The translations under genes were made by a program, and so were the position numbers. Shown here one piece after another: positions 8,505 through 17,331 of a stretch of 64,000 bases of DNA (position 1 is the first letter of the stretch; each line of letters starts with the position of its first letter). The stretch comes from Methyloligella solikamskensis (GTDB lineage Bacteria > Pseudomonadota > Alphaproteobacteria > Rhizobiales > Methyloligellaceae): the NCBI RefSeq assembly GCF_042676065.1, contig NZ_JBHTJO010000001.1, positions 2,542,001 to 2,606,000 on the forward strand, read 5' to 3'. The notes below the pieces were generated by a model. It saw only the letters and a list, made by a program, of their open reading frames with translations, had not been told where the DNA came from and did not search any database.

Positions 8505-9029
8505 TTAGTCGAAGGTGGGCGGAGGCGGAACGTTGGATTTACCGCCCGGGATGGAGGACGGGTTGATGCTCCGGATCCAGGCGATGATCTTCCAGAGATC
8601 GTCCGCGGTCTTGATGGAGGAGCCCATGGCGGGCATGGGGCCAACCACATTCTCGGAGCCCACACGCTTCATATCGTAATGCTCCTGGAGACCGGCGCTT
8701 CCCTCCGTCACGAGACGGAACAGGGTGTCGTCATCGCTGCCGTAGACCCAAACGGAATTGGTCAGGGGCGGGCACATGCCACCGCCACCGCCGCCGCCAT
8801 GGCAGCCGTTGCAGCTCAGGCCCATGTAAAGCTGGTGGCCCTCTTCGGCATATTTCTCATAGTCTTTTTCGTAGGGGCTATGGAGGGAGCCCTTTTCCTT
8901 ATAACGCTCCACGGCTTTCACCGGCGACATGGTCCAGTCCGCACCGGCAGCCTTCGATTCCATATTCACGCTCGCCACGCCCAACACGCAGATCGCGAGC
9001 GCAGCCAATCCGATAATCAATTTGCGCAC
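8505..9029 (-). CDS. Periplasmic c-type cytochrome, methanol-metabolism related (XoxG-like candidate)
   Basis: A 174-residue monoheme cytochrome with a signal peptide (about 28 residues). The heme motif is C-N-G-C-H (Cys73, Cys76, His77), followed at once by a run of seven glycines and a further Cys86. A likely axial Met lies in VGPMPAMGSS. It resembles the family annotated as c-type cytochrome, methanol metabolism-related. Position between the Xox-type dehydrogenase/MoxJ-like genes and the PQQ-accessory genes makes it the candidate electron acceptor (XoxG role) for the 11833-13755 enzyme; that is inference. It is distinct from MxaG at 27271-27828, with no obvious similarity beyond the heme site. 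Confidence 0.82.
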   Translation of the reverse strand: MRKLIIGLAALAICVLGVASVNMESKAAGADWTMSPVKAVERYKEKGSLHSPYEKDYEKYAEEGHQLYMGLSCNGCHGGGGGGGMCPPLTNSVWVYGSDDDTLFRLVTEGSAGLQEHYDMKRVGSENVVGPMPAMGSSIKTADDLWKIIAWIRSINPSSIPGGKSNVPPPPTFD

Positions 9030-9771
9030 AGTTACGTTTCCTCATCTGGTCTAGTTCGTTGTTGTTAGGCGGGTGGGAGATTTTCCCAATTCCACCGAAC
9101 CTTTCCCGTCTTGTGCCGGGAAAGACGACCTAGACGTTCCATACCATATGGCGCCCCCAACCCAAAAGGCTAACCGCCTGTAGAATGGCAGAAAACCGCG
9201 CGAAACGGTTACCATTTCTACATTTTCGGGGATGGGGAAACCGGGCGTAAACGCCGTCGTCAAACCTATGAGCGAATTGCCGGCCTGCGGTACCTTCTAC
9301 AGTGCCTCGGCGGGCAGAACCGCATCCGCGCTCGAGAAGCACGGATTCTTCCATGAACTTCCCCGGCATTGCCGGCAGGGCCCGGATCGGACAGGGGCGG
9401 ATAATCTCCCGCCGATTGCCCGATAGGCTTGAAGTATCATGGAGCATGCAAGCCTCCGCTTCGGACCCAAACCGAGATGAGCCCAGTTGACCATTCACTC
9501 ATAGCCTACATCTCAGCGTCTTTGCCTGCGACTTTCTGACCAACAAGCCGTCCGGGACGCGCGTGAGGCCCGGCATTCTACACGCGCCGTCTTCCCCATC
9601 ATCCTCCGGACGATCACAATGACTTCACCAATTCACACGCAATTCTGATCAGCGATGTTCGAGCGCTGCTTAGTCTTCGAAGAGACTGTCGCAACACTTC
9701 ACAAAAAAGGCCGCGCATAGTCTGCGCGGCCTTTGCCAAGATGGTCTTCTGACGAGACTGAAATCCAGCAG
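9030..9771. other. Intergenic region, 742 bases
   Basis: Separates the cytochrome gene (starts at 9029) from the ankyrin-fusion gene (stops at 9772), both minus strand. The only clear element is the terminator at 9703-9734. The remainder presumably holds the promoter of the cytochrome-ABC-propeller unit. Short open frames on both strands lack ribosome sites or family character, and I see no RNA gene. Confidence 0.6.
9703..9734 (-). terminator. Rho-independent terminator behind the ankyrin-fusion gene
   Basis: A perfect 12-bp stem (AAAGGCCGCGCA at 9706-9717 with TGCGCGGCCTTT at 9723-9734) and a five-base loop. On the minus strand the stem is followed by a six-T run (A-run 9703-9708 on plus). 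It lies 38 bases past the stop at 9772. The plus strand ends in only three Ts, so it is chiefly a minus-strand terminator. Confidence 0.88.
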
Positions 9772-11631
9772 CTACTGCTTGGACGTCTCCTCATCCTTGG
9801 AGTTGCTCTGCGCCCGCTTCTGCAGGGCACGGCCCAGCACGGTGATGGCCTGCTCGGCCGCCTGGGCATCGTTGAGCTTGGCAATATCGAGCGCCGTCTG
9901 GCCCATGCTGTTCTCCGCATCGATGTCGGCGCCGGAGTTCAGCAGCAGACCGATCACCGGGGCATTGTCGCGGGCCGCGGCGATCATCAGCGGCGTGGTT
10001 CCTGCCTTCGACTTGGCATTCACATCGGCGCCCTTCTTGATCAGATCGCGGGCCAGATCGATGGGCCGGGTGCTGCCGGGCACGAACATGGAGCCTTCCG
10101 CGGCGCGCTGCTTGGCCGCGGTGATCATCAGCGGCGTCAGCTCTTCATCTCCCACGGCGATGTCGAATTCGGCGCCCGCGTCGAGCAACAGCTTGGCGGT
10201 CTCGTAACGCTGCTCCTCGATCGCCAGAGCGAGCGGCGTATAGCCTTCGGCGCTGCGCTTGTTAAGATCGGCGCCGCCTTCGATCAGGACTTCCGACGAT
10301 TTCACGTCATCCCGGATGATCGCGTACAGCAACGGCGTCATACCGACATCGTCGGCCTGATCGGGATCCGCGCCGAGCTCCAGAAGAAGCTCCACGGTTT
10401 CCGGGCTCTTGGAGCTCGCCGCCATGTGGATCGGCGCACTGCCTTGATTGTTTAGAGCGTCGATCTCGGCGCCCTGCTCCACCAGGAAGCGAATGCGGTC
10501 GGCATCGTTGGCCGTCACCGCGTTGAACAGCTCCTGGGTTGGATCGGCACCTTCTTCGAGCCAACGCTTCAGCTTCTCTTCGGTGACGCGCTGGTCTTCC
10601 GAGGCGAGCTCGGGATGGGCCTTGAATTCAGACTGGGGAATCTGGGTGTAGGTGCCGTGAGACGGCAGATCGCCGGCGATATAGCAGCGGCTGCACTGCA
10701 CCAGCGGCACGCCGTATTCCCGGAGCACCTCCTCGATCTCGCCCTTCTTATCGTCGAGGGCGAAGTCGAGCATGTATTTCAGGAGCACATCGGTCTCGCG
10801 GACGCCCAGCGCCAGCGAGAACTCGAGCGGAACGGTGTCGTCGTCGAGATTGATAGGCTCGATCTGGACATCCTCCCCCTTGATGGTCTTCACCCAACCG
10901 GCGAAGGGTCCCCACACGCCCGCGACGTCTACATCGCCGTCGATGGCGCGCTGAATGATGTACCAGGGCTGATGCTCGGGAACGAGATCGGCATCGTGGC
11001 TCTGGACCTGCTTGACCACGTTTTCGTGGATGCCGCGCTTGTTCAGCGCCTGACGGATGGCTGAGGTCTGGAAAACGCCGATCTTAAGATCCTTGAGCTT
11101 CGGATCGTCGAGGCCGGTGAGCTCGAGACCCTCCTTGGTCGGCCAGACCAGCACATAAGCGGACCGGTAGAGCGGCTCGGTGGTGAGCAACCGGTCGTAG
11201 TCGGCGGGGATGTCGAGCATGACATCGCACATGCGCTGGCTGAAGGTCTCGCGGGTCAGGCCGCGCTCGATGAAGGGGCGCCAGTGGTACCTGATATCGG
11301 CGCCAAGCGCCTCGCCCAGAATCTCGATGATCTTGTTCTGAAAGCCCTCTTTCTGGATGTTTGAAAGAGGCATGTTGCCGGGGTCGGCGCAGACGTGAAT
11401 CTCTTTTAGCCGCTTGTTCTTGTAGGCGGCCTTCGCAGCGGCGCGGGTGGCAATCCGTTCGGCGGGGCTAAGCTCTTCGTAGGTCTTGTCCAGCTGACGG
11501 GCCAAGGGCTCTTGGGCGGCAGCCGGCTGAGAAGCCAGGGCGCCGAGGCACAAGGCGCTCGCAAACAGAAGGGCGAAGGGGCTTCTTGAAGTGGGGGATC
11601 TTCTTGAGGCGAGGGATCTTCTTAGGGCCAT
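9772..11631 (-). CDS. MoxJ/XoxJ-like quinoprotein-associated binding protein fused to ankyrin repeats
   Basis: About 619 residues: a signal peptide (ending near QPAAAQ), a MoxJ-type periplasmic binding domain to about residue 355, a Q-C-S-R-C stretch with two close cysteines, and then five to six ankyrin repeats (about 375-600; GSAPIHMAASS, GMTPLLYAII, GYTPLALAIEE, GTTPLMIAAA, GQTALDIAKL). The N-terminal part matches the putative ABC substrate-binding proteins of quinoprotein dehydrogenases (MoxJ/XoxJ relatives), which interact with the dehydrogenase or help its maturation. Ankyrin repeats mediate protein-protein contact. It lies 187 bases behind the Xox-type dehydrogenase on the same strand, so it is the candidate XoxJ. 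The start is uncertain: ATG 11631 or GTG 11646. MxaJ (27888-28814) is the shorter paralogue without ankyrin repeats. Confidence 0.85.
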   Translation of the reverse strand: MALRRSLASRRSPTSRSPFALLFASALCLGALASQPAAAQEPLARQLDKTYEELSPAERIATRAAAKAAYKNKRLKEIHVCADPGNMPLSNIQKEGFQNKIIEILGEALGADIRYHWRPFIERGLTRETFSQRMCDVMLDIPADYDRLLTTEPLYRSAYVLVWPTKEGLELTGLDDPKLKDLKIGVFQTSAIRQALNKRGIHENVVKQVQSHDADLVPEHQPWYIIQRAIDGDVDVAGVWGPFAGWVKTIKGEDVQIEPINLDDDTVPLEFSLALGVRETDVLLKYMLDFALDDKKGEIEEVLREYGVPLVQCSRCYIAGDLPSHGTYTQIPQSEFKAHPELASEDQRVTEEKLKRWLEEGADPTQELFNAVTANDADRIRFLVEQGAEIDALNNQGSAPIHMAASSKSPETVELLLELGADPDQADDVGMTPLLYAIIRDDVKSSEVLIEGGADLNKRSAEGYTPLALAIEEQRYETAKLLLDAGAEFDIAVGDEELTPLMITAAKQRAAEGSMFVPGSTRPIDLARDLIKKGADVNAKSKAGTTPLMIAAARDNAPVIGLLLNSGADIDAENSMGQTALDIAKLNDAQAAEQAITVLGRALQKRAQSNSKDEETSKQ

Positions 11632-11778
11632 GGGATGCTCACTCACTGCCGTTGGTTGGGCGAGCCTGCCGAAGAAGGTCCTATGAGATGCTCAGAAGAC
11701 GGTCCGGCAGAAAACCCGCGTCAATGCTTCTACGCAATCGCGGGGCTCACCGATCAACATAAGGCTTAAATAAGAAGT

Positions 11779-11809
11779 GGCGCCCGATGCCACAAGGACA
11801 CCGGGCGCC
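11779..11809 (-). terminator. Terminator-like hairpin behind the Xox-type dehydrogenase
   Basis: An 8-bp GC stem (GGCGCCCG 11779-11786 with CGGGCGCC 11802-11809) and 15-base loop, 23 bases past the dehydrogenase stop. On the minus strand it is followed by ACTTCTTATTTAA, a loose T-rich stretch rather than a clean T-run, so partial read-through into the ankyrin-fusion gene is likely. Confidence 0.55.
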
Positions 11810-11832
11810 GCAACCTTAAGCGTTAGCTTCGA

Positions 11833-13755
11833 TTACTCGAAGACGCGGAAGGTGTTGAGCGAACCACCCTGGGGAATCTTGTCCAGGTTGGCAGCTTTTG
11901 TCATGGCCGTGGCGCCGATGGCACCGAACTTGTCGTTCAGGTCCAGACCAGCGGTCACAGGCAGGCCGATCCAGCCACCGATGCCGGAGAAGACCGACAC
12001 ATACTGCTTGCCGTCCACCTTGTAGGTGATCGGGTTGCCGATGATGCCGGAACCCAGCTTGCGGCTCCACACGACCTTACCGGAGTCACGGTCGACAGCG
12101 CGGAAGTCACCGCCCAGCGAACCGTAGAACATCAGGCCACCGTCGGTAACCATGGTGCCGCTCCAGTTCGGATACTGGTCCGGAATCTCCCAGACAGTCT
12201 CGCCCGACAGCGCGTCGAACTTCTTGATCTTGCCGGTCACGCCAGGCTTCTCAGGATACATGTACACGTTCGCGAACACGTAGACAGTGCCCTGGTTCGT
12301 GTGCGTGCGCTCCTGAGGCTCAAGCTCCATGCACCAGTTGTTGGTGGGCATGTAGAAGATGTTCGGCTCCTTGGGATCGACAGAACCAGGCTGCTGGTCC
12401 TTACCACCCATGGCAGACGGGCAAGACTGAACGTTACGGCCAACCTCGAGCGGAGAATGCTCGCGGACCTTGATCGGACGACCGGTCTCCATGTCGATCT
12501 TCTCGGCCCAGTTGGTGGTCACATACTTGTGAGCCCGAAGCAGGTCACCGTTCGTGCGATCCATCACATAGGCAAAGCCGTTACGATCGAAGTGGGTCAG
12601 GGCCTTAACTTCCTTACCGTCGATTTCCATGTCGGTCAGGAAGTTTTCGTTGATGCCGTCATAGTCCCACTGGTCGAACGGGGTCATCTGGTAAGCCCAG
12701 ACAGCCCGACCGTCTTCGACGTGACGTGCGAAGATGGTCATCGACCACTTGTTGTCGAACTTGCCAACACCCTCGCCGAGCTCGTCCGGATTGGTCGAGT
12801 TGCACTCTTCGTGGGTCTTGTCAGGGCAACGATACTGCGGGCTCCACAGACCGGGGTTACCGGTGGAGTAGTACACCAGCTTCAGGTCCGGATCGTAGGA
12901 GTACCAACCCCAGGCAGCACCACCGCCGAGCTTGTAGTCGTCGCCCGGGAAGGTCTTGATGCCAAGGTCATGGCCGGCAACACCGTAATGCGGGTTGTCC
13001 TTGTTGGTGTTCTCATCAAGGCAAACCTGATCATCGGTACCCGTCGAATGGCAGAGCCAAGCCTGCTTACCATCTTCAAGATTGTAAGCAGTGATACGAC
13101 CGCGGGCAGCGAACTCGTCACCACCGAAGCCGATGATCACCTTACCGTCGGCAATCAGCGGAGCCGGGGTGATGGTCTCACCACGCTCGGGCCATGCGCT
13201 CTTGACCACCCAGACTTCCTTACCGGTCTGTGCGTCAAGCGCGATCAGCCAGCCGTCCAGGGTGCCATAGACGAATTTACCGTCGGCGTAGGAACCGCCG
13301 CGGTTGACGGTGTCGCAGCAAGCCCGCGGGATAGCGGATTCGTCACGATCCGTCGTCTTGACGTAGTGCCAGATCTGCTTCGGGTGATCCGGATCGGAAA
13401 GATCCAGAGCCTGCACCACGTTACAGTTGGCCATCGACGGGCAACCGCTGATGAAGAACATCATCGGCTTACCGCCAACATCCTTGATCACGAGAGGCTG
13501 ACCTTCGTGACCGCGCAGAGCACCGGTCGACTGGTTCCAGATCATCTGGAGGTTGTCGACATTGTCGGTGCTGATGTCGCTCAGCTCGCTGTGGCGGGTC
13601 AGGGCGAAGTCACGACCAGGGGCAGGCCACTGATCGGGGTCCTTCATCCTTTCCAGCTGCTCGGCATCGGTATCGACTGCCATAGCCTGACCTGAGAAAG
13701 CCATCATCATCGCGACGACGCCTCCCAGTACCAGACCATATTTTCCATACTTCAT
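11833..13755 (-). CDS. xoxF: PQQ-dependent methanol dehydrogenase, lanthanide (XoxF) type
   Basis: A 640-residue quinoprotein with a signal peptide ending at GQAMA; oxidises methanol (or another short alcohol) in the periplasm. The vicinal disulfide pair is in RACCDTVNRG, and several tryptophan-docking blades (ALDAQTGKEVW, FDALSGETVW) mark the eight-bladed propeller. The catalytic Asp364 is followed by Tyr365-Asp366 (QWDYDG); the second Asp is the extra lanthanide ligand of XoxF/ExaF enzymes, where calcium MxaF has Ala. Probable metal ligands Glu (GGDEFAARG) and Asn (STGNPG) are also present. Compared with MxaF at 28893 it carries an insertion with Cys310 and Cys318 and further extra cysteines. 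GGAGACAG precedes ATG. The XoxF clade is not determined, and an ethanol-type ExaF relative is less likely. Confidence 0.85.
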   Translation of the reverse strand: MKYGKYGLVLGGVVAMMMAFSGQAMAVDTDAEQLERMKDPDQWPAPGRDFALTRHSELSDISTDNVDNLQMIWNQSTGALRGHEGQPLVIKDVGGKPMMFFISGCPSMANCNVVQALDLSDPDHPKQIWHYVKTTDRDESAIPRACCDTVNRGGSYADGKFVYGTLDGWLIALDAQTGKEVWVVKSAWPERGETITPAPLIADGKVIIGFGGDEFAARGRITAYNLEDGKQAWLCHSTGTDDQVCLDENTNKDNPHYGVAGHDLGIKTFPGDDYKLGGGAAWGWYSYDPDLKLVYYSTGNPGLWSPQYRCPDKTHEECNSTNPDELGEGVGKFDNKWSMTIFARHVEDGRAVWAYQMTPFDQWDYDGINENFLTDMEIDGKEVKALTHFDRNGFAYVMDRTNGDLLRAHKYVTTNWAEKIDMETGRPIKVREHSPLEVGRNVQSCPSAMGGKDQQPGSVDPKEPNIFYMPTNNWCMELEPQERTHTNQGTVYVFANVYMYPEKPGVTGKIKKFDALSGETVWEIPDQYPNWSGTMVTDGGLMFYGSLGGDFRAVDRDSGKVVWSRKLGSGIIGNPITYKVDGKQYVSVFSGIGGWIGLPVTAGLDLNDKFGAIGATAMTKAANLDKIPQGGSLNTFRVFE

Positions 13756-14359
13756 CTCTGTCTCCTCTCCCTAAGCTACTCAGTTCAGAGAATTTTGCTG
13801 AGTTCGCTGTGGTCGGCCCTGAGGGCCCTTTTTGGCTTTATGCCCTAACGGGGGAACCAGGCCCGACCGAGTTCCGAGAATTGGCTGAGGTTGCCCGAAA
13901 GCGCTTATCAGATCGAACGCGCCGATTGCTTCTTGGGCCCGCTGATGACGACATCACTTTGTGACACCTCACGAGGACTGCAGCTTTCCGCCGCAGAGTG
14001 ATTTTGTCCAATTCAAAAGTGGAAATTGGGCGCAACACTCATTGGCAAGCTGCACCCTCATCATTGCCAATTGTTTCCCCTTTGCAAGTGAAAAGTGCCG
14101 TTCCGTCGCACCCCCTCCGGGACAATTTGCTATTGCGCTGCAACATTTTAGGCGCGCGAAGTGCGACGGATTTCATCGAGGGCCACGAGCCCAAGCGACT
14201 GAATCATTTGAGTTTTGTGGGGCGCCCGGAGTACCGCTTTTGGCATACCACGGGCGATGATGCGGCGCGGTTAAGCTTCTGATCAAACTACCAAGGTTTG
14301 CAATCGGCTGATTGAGGAGTTCAATCGATGTACGCGCTTAGGTCGGCCGACTCGGAGGC
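13756..14359. other. Intergenic region ahead of the Xox-type dehydrogenase, 604 bases
   Basis: Lies between the dehydrogenase start (13755, minus) and the stop of the response-regulator gene (14360, minus). It is visibly more AT-rich than the flanking genes, as expected for a promoter region. It contains an inverted repeat TTGGCAA-N15-TTGCCAA and a second pair CCAATT/AATTGG (14008-14013, 14024-14029). No coding frame with family character or ribosome site was found. Confidence 0.55.
14041..14071. promoter_or_regulatory. Inverted repeat, possible operator upstream of xoxF
   Basis: ATTGGCAA (14041-14048) and TTGCCAAT (14064-14071) form a perfect 8-base inverted repeat with a 15-base spacer, about 290 bases upstream of the dehydrogenase start. 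A similar TGGCA/TGCCA pair occurs at 16672-16697. A role as regulator site is inference. Confidence 0.35.
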
Positions 14360-15019
14360 TTAGGACCAGGCTTTCGGCGGCTTGGCCGAGCTGGACGGCA
14401 TGTGCTGGATGGCGATCCGCATGAGTTCCGCCAGCGTGCGCACGCCGAGCTTCGCCTTGAGCTGCGTGCAGGTGTTGGCGACGGTCTTGTAGCTGACGTG
14501 GAGCTGCTCGGCGATGACGCCATAGGGCTTGCCCTCGGCCACCAGAGCCAGGGTCTGAAGCTCGCGGACGGTCATCTTCTTCAGCGGATTGGAGGTGCCG
14601 CGCGCCTCCATGAAAGCGACCTCGGAGGCGAGGTCGTGGCTGATATAGGGCTTGTTCTCACGCACCTTCTGGAAGGCCTTGAGCACCTCTTCCGAAGAGG
14701 TGTCCTTCAGCACGTAACCCGTGGCGCCGACCTCGAGAGCACGGCTCACGATGACGGGGTCGGAATGCATGGTGAAGACCAGGATCGGCGTGGTGGTGTC
14801 GTGCAGGCGCAGGCGGCGGATGAAGGAGAGCCCGCCTAGGGCCCCGGTCCGCATGGCGAGGTCGACGATCAGCACGTCCGGCTTCTGATTGCGGTAGAGG
14901 CGGAAACCGTCCGCCAGGCTCTGGGCCTGGGTGATCTCGGACACGCCGGAATCTTCCAGGAGCTGCCGGCAGCCCTGCAAGACGATGGGATGATCATCGA
15001 TGATAAGCACGCGTGTCAC
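14360..15019 (-). CDS. NarL/LuxR-family response regulator (MoxX/MxaB-like)
   Basis: A 219-residue two-component response regulator. The receiver domain has Asp8-Asp9, the phospho-acceptor Asp53 (VLIVDLAMRTGA) and a conserved Lys in YVLKDTSSEE. The C-terminal LuxR helix-turn-helix (about 150-205) shows VRELQTLALVAEGKPYGVIAEQL. It starts at GTG 15019, overlapping the kinase stop by four bases. Relatives MoxX of Paracoccus and MxaB of Methylobacterium control methanol oxidation genes, so control of the nearby xox or mxa promoters is a reasonable inference. The paralogue at 33966-34631 is very similar over its whole length. Confidence 0.9.
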   Translation of the reverse strand: MTRVLIIDDHPIVLQGCRQLLEDSGVSEITQAQSLADGFRLYRNQKPDVLIVDLAMRTGALGGLSFIRRLRLHDTTTPILVFTMHSDPVIVSRALEVGATGYVLKDTSSEEVLKAFQKVRENKPYISHDLASEVAFMEARGTSNPLKKMTVRELQTLALVAEGKPYGVIAEQLHVSYKTVANTCTQLKAKLGVRTLAELMRIAIQHMPSSSAKPPKAWS

Positions 15020-16464
15020 GACAGTCCTCCAACGAGCTCAGATGTTTTAGCTTTCGGTTCGGGTTCGCCCTTGAGCGGGATCTCGATCAGGAGCCTGGTG
15101 CCGCGGCTGCGGCTGCTCACGATCTCGCAGGTTCCCTCCAAGGCGCGGACCCGTTCGTTCATAGTGGTCAGGCCGAAGCCTTTCGGCGTCGCTGGCGCCA
15201 TGCCCTCGCCGTTGTCGCGCAGGCTCAAGCGGAGCAGCGGCGCTCCCGGCTCGCTGCCGTTGGGCTTCCCTTGCGCCTCGCCGAGATCAATGAAGATGCG
15301 CTCGGCGCGGCCGTGGCGGATGGCGTTGGTGACGCCTTCCTGGATGCAGCGATAGATGGTGAGGTCGGTCTGCTCGCCGTAGCTGGGGGCAAGCTCGCCG
15401 ATATTGGCATTGATATCGGTCTCGGGGTGGCTGCGCTGATGGCTGGCGATGAGCTCCTCCAGAAGGTCGGAGAGCTTTACCTGCCCCAGCGGGCCCGGCC
15501 GCAGCCGCTTGATGAGGCCACGGTTCAACTGCTTCAGCCGTTCGGCGATGGATAGGATCTCGCCGGCCCGCCGGGAGATCTCGTGGGTCGACTTTTCGTC
15601 AGGCCCCTGCATGCGCTTCAGGGAGGAGGCGTTGGCGGTGATGCCGAACAGGCAGGGCCCCGCCTCGTCGTGCAGCTCGTTGGCGATCTCCCGGCGCTCG
15701 CTCTCCTGCACGGAGATGAGCTGGCGGTAGAGATTGCTGTTCTCCTCCTGAGCGACATCCAGAGCGCCGGCCAAGGTATTGAAACTATGGGTGATGACGG
15801 CGAGCTCGCGCACCTTCGGCAGCGGCAGGCGGGTGGCGTAGTCGCCGCTCTCCAGATTGGCCATGCCGTGGGAAAGATTGGCGAGCGGCTTCAACAGCCG
15901 GCCAAGCACGATGTAGAGCAGAACCAGGATCAGCAGCTCCAGGCCGAGCCAGATCATCACCAGGGCGGAGAAGTCCGACCAGGCCTCGGCGATCTCATCC
16001 GCCGGCTCGCCGACGATCACAACGGGGTTCATGCTGTCGGTGGTGACCACGCGAACGGCGCGGTTCACGAGCCGCGGGCGCACCAGCTCAGCATACCATT
16101 CCGGCGCCCTCTCCTCGTCGAAGAGCAGCCGCTGGCTATCCTGCGGGGCGACCTCGGTGAAGTGCCCCATGGAATCGATGAACATGATGCGGACATGGCG
16201 CAGATGCTTAAGCTGGACGGGGAGCTGATCGCGCAGCTCGTCGAGACGGCCTTGGGCGGCAAGATCCCGGACGGTCGCGGCGACCAGGCGTTGGGCCACA
16301 TCGAGGGAGGCCTCGATCTCGACCTTGGTGGCCGTGCGGGTGTTGAGGATGGAAACGGCACCAGCGATCAGGGCCGCGATCAGATTGATCACACCCACGG
16401 CAACGAGGAGCTGGGTCCGGACCGGACGGTCGTACCAGGCTCTCTGCAAAAACCGCTGCAACAC
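15016..16464 (-). CDS. Membrane sensor histidine kinase, NarX/MoxY type
   Basis: A kinase of about 482 residues. An N-terminal membrane helix (RTQLLVAVGVINLIAALIAG) is followed by a periplasmic sensor region of about 130 residues, a second helix (LVMIWLGLELLILVLLYIVL), a HAMP region, and a HisKA_3 dimerisation domain with phospho-acceptor His265 in ANELHDEAGPC. The ATPase domain has EGVTNAIRHG (N box) and DNGEGMA. The start is uncertain: GTG 16464 has AAGGA upstream and fits the paralogue length, while TTG 16485 would add seven residues. It is coupled to the response regulator by a four-base overlap. The stimulus is unknown; MoxY-like kinases act in methanol and formaldehyde response. Confidence 0.9.
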   Translation of the reverse strand: MLQRFLQRAWYDRPVRTQLLVAVGVINLIAALIAGAVSILNTRTATKVEIEASLDVAQRLVAATVRDLAAQGRLDELRDQLPVQLKHLRHVRIMFIDSMGHFTEVAPQDSQRLLFDEERAPEWYAELVRPRLVNRAVRVVTTDSMNPVVIVGEPADEIAEAWSDFSALVMIWLGLELLILVLLYIVLGRLLKPLANLSHGMANLESGDYATRLPLPKVRELAVITHSFNTLAGALDVAQEENSNLYRQLISVQESERREIANELHDEAGPCLFGITANASSLKRMQGPDEKSTHEISRRAGEILSIAERLKQLNRGLIKRLRPGPLGQVKLSDLLEELIASHQRSHPETDINANIGELAPSYGEQTDLTIYRCIQEGVTNAIRHGRAERIFIDLGEAQGKPNGSEPGAPLLRLSLRDNGEGMAPATPKGFGLTTMNERVRALEGTCEIVSSRSRGTRLLIEIPLKGEPEPKAKTSELVGGLS

Positions 16465-16905
16465 GCTTCTACCAGTCCTTTGCAAAAGGGACTTCCGGGG
16501 TTTCCCCGGCGGATATCCCGTTTTCCTTCCGGCGGGTCGGTTTTACTTGCAGGACCTCGGGCATTCGCAATGCCAGAGGCCCGTTAATGCTTAACTTTCA
16601 CAGGTCAGCGGGACCGACCGCGCAAACTGAGCCTTAAGTACACTGGATGACGCATGGGCGGAAAAAAGCAATGGCAGGTTTGCTAAACTCGTTGCCAAAT
16701 CTTCCCGCCCCCTAACGGCCTGAAGCTTGCTCTCAACCCGTTTCGCCTCCTCGAAAGCCTGCCCGATCTGTCGAACGCAACGCCTTTGTGGCGTCCGTAT
16801 CGCTTGGGATTGGCTCCGCAACGGCGTCCTGCAACAGGAACATCGGGCGCTGCCAATTCATTGAATCTGGGTAGAAACGATCCAATCGGGAAAGGAGGAA
16901 ATGCT
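16465..16905. other. Divergent intergenic region, 441 bases
   Basis: Lies between the kinase gene (minus) and the first EF-hand gene (plus), so it must hold two outward promoters. A TGGCA/TGCCA inverted pair occupies 16672-16697. No other gene-like frame with a ribosome site is evident. Confidence 0.55.
16672..16697. promoter_or_regulatory. Inverted repeat TGGCA-N16-TGCCA in the divergent promoter region
   Basis: TGGCA at 16672-16676 and TGCCA at 16693-16697. The half-sites and spacing are close to those at 14041-14071 (TGGCA-N17-TGCCA), so both may bind one dimeric regulator. The match is short and could be chance. Confidence 0.3.
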
Positions 16906-17262
16906 ATGCGACTTGCTACTTTTGCTGCAGCAGCTCTCGTAATGAGTGCGGCAGGCACGGCCATGGCCGAGGATCCCTCCGGCCGTCCGGGTGCCGTTCT
17001 CAGCGAGGACCAGTGCAAGGAAGTCTGGAGCATGACCGAGCGCGACGGCGATACCCTGTCCAAGGGTAAGGCCGAGCCCTTCGTCCTGAACTACGAAATG
17101 GTCGACACCAACAACGACAAATCGATCAGCCAGGACGAGTTCATGAAGGGCTGCTCGAAGGGCTGGATCCAGGCCAAGGGCGACGTTCAGCCTATCGAGG
17201 GCGACACGGACTCCGAGGCGCCCGTGAATCCGGGTGACCCGAACTACGAGGGCGGCGAGTAA
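16906..17262 (+). CDS. Small periplasmic EF-hand protein, copy 1
   Basis: A 118-residue exported protein: a signal peptide of about 21 residues (ending TAMA), then a compact helical body. A near-canonical EF-hand loop runs from Asp67 to Glu78 (D-T-N-N-D-K-S-I-S-Q-D-E), and a degenerate partner loop is seen at about 46-53 (RDGDTLSK). Two cysteines (37 and 83) flank the pair and could form a disulfide. The last 25 residues are acidic and rich in Pro and Gly. ATG 16906 follows AGGAGG (16894-16899). It is not lanmodulin: the loop lacks proline at position 2 and there is only one good loop. A role in calcium or lanthanide handling for the neighbouring dehydrogenases is inference from context only. 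Confidence 0.8.
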   Translation: MRLATFAAAALVMSAAGTAMAEDPSGRPGAVLSEDQCKEVWSMTERDGDTLSKGKAEPFVLNYEMVDTNNDKSISQDEFMKGCSKGWIQAKGDVQPIEGDTDSEAPVNPGDPNYEGGE

Positions 17263-17331
17263 TTGGTCCGCTCACGAACCTCGGCTCGATGAATCTATTG
17301 TTTCGTAATTGAGAGCCGATGACCTGAACAG

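Noticed and set aside
7593..9068. 491-codon plus-strand frame opposite the ABC-binding and cytochrome genes
   Set aside because: Covers two genes with signal peptides and a heme motif on the other strand; not protein-like itself.
12301..13695. 464-codon plus-strand frame opposite the Xox-type dehydrogenase
   Set aside because: Antisense shadow; the minus strand encodes a clear quinoprotein over the full range.
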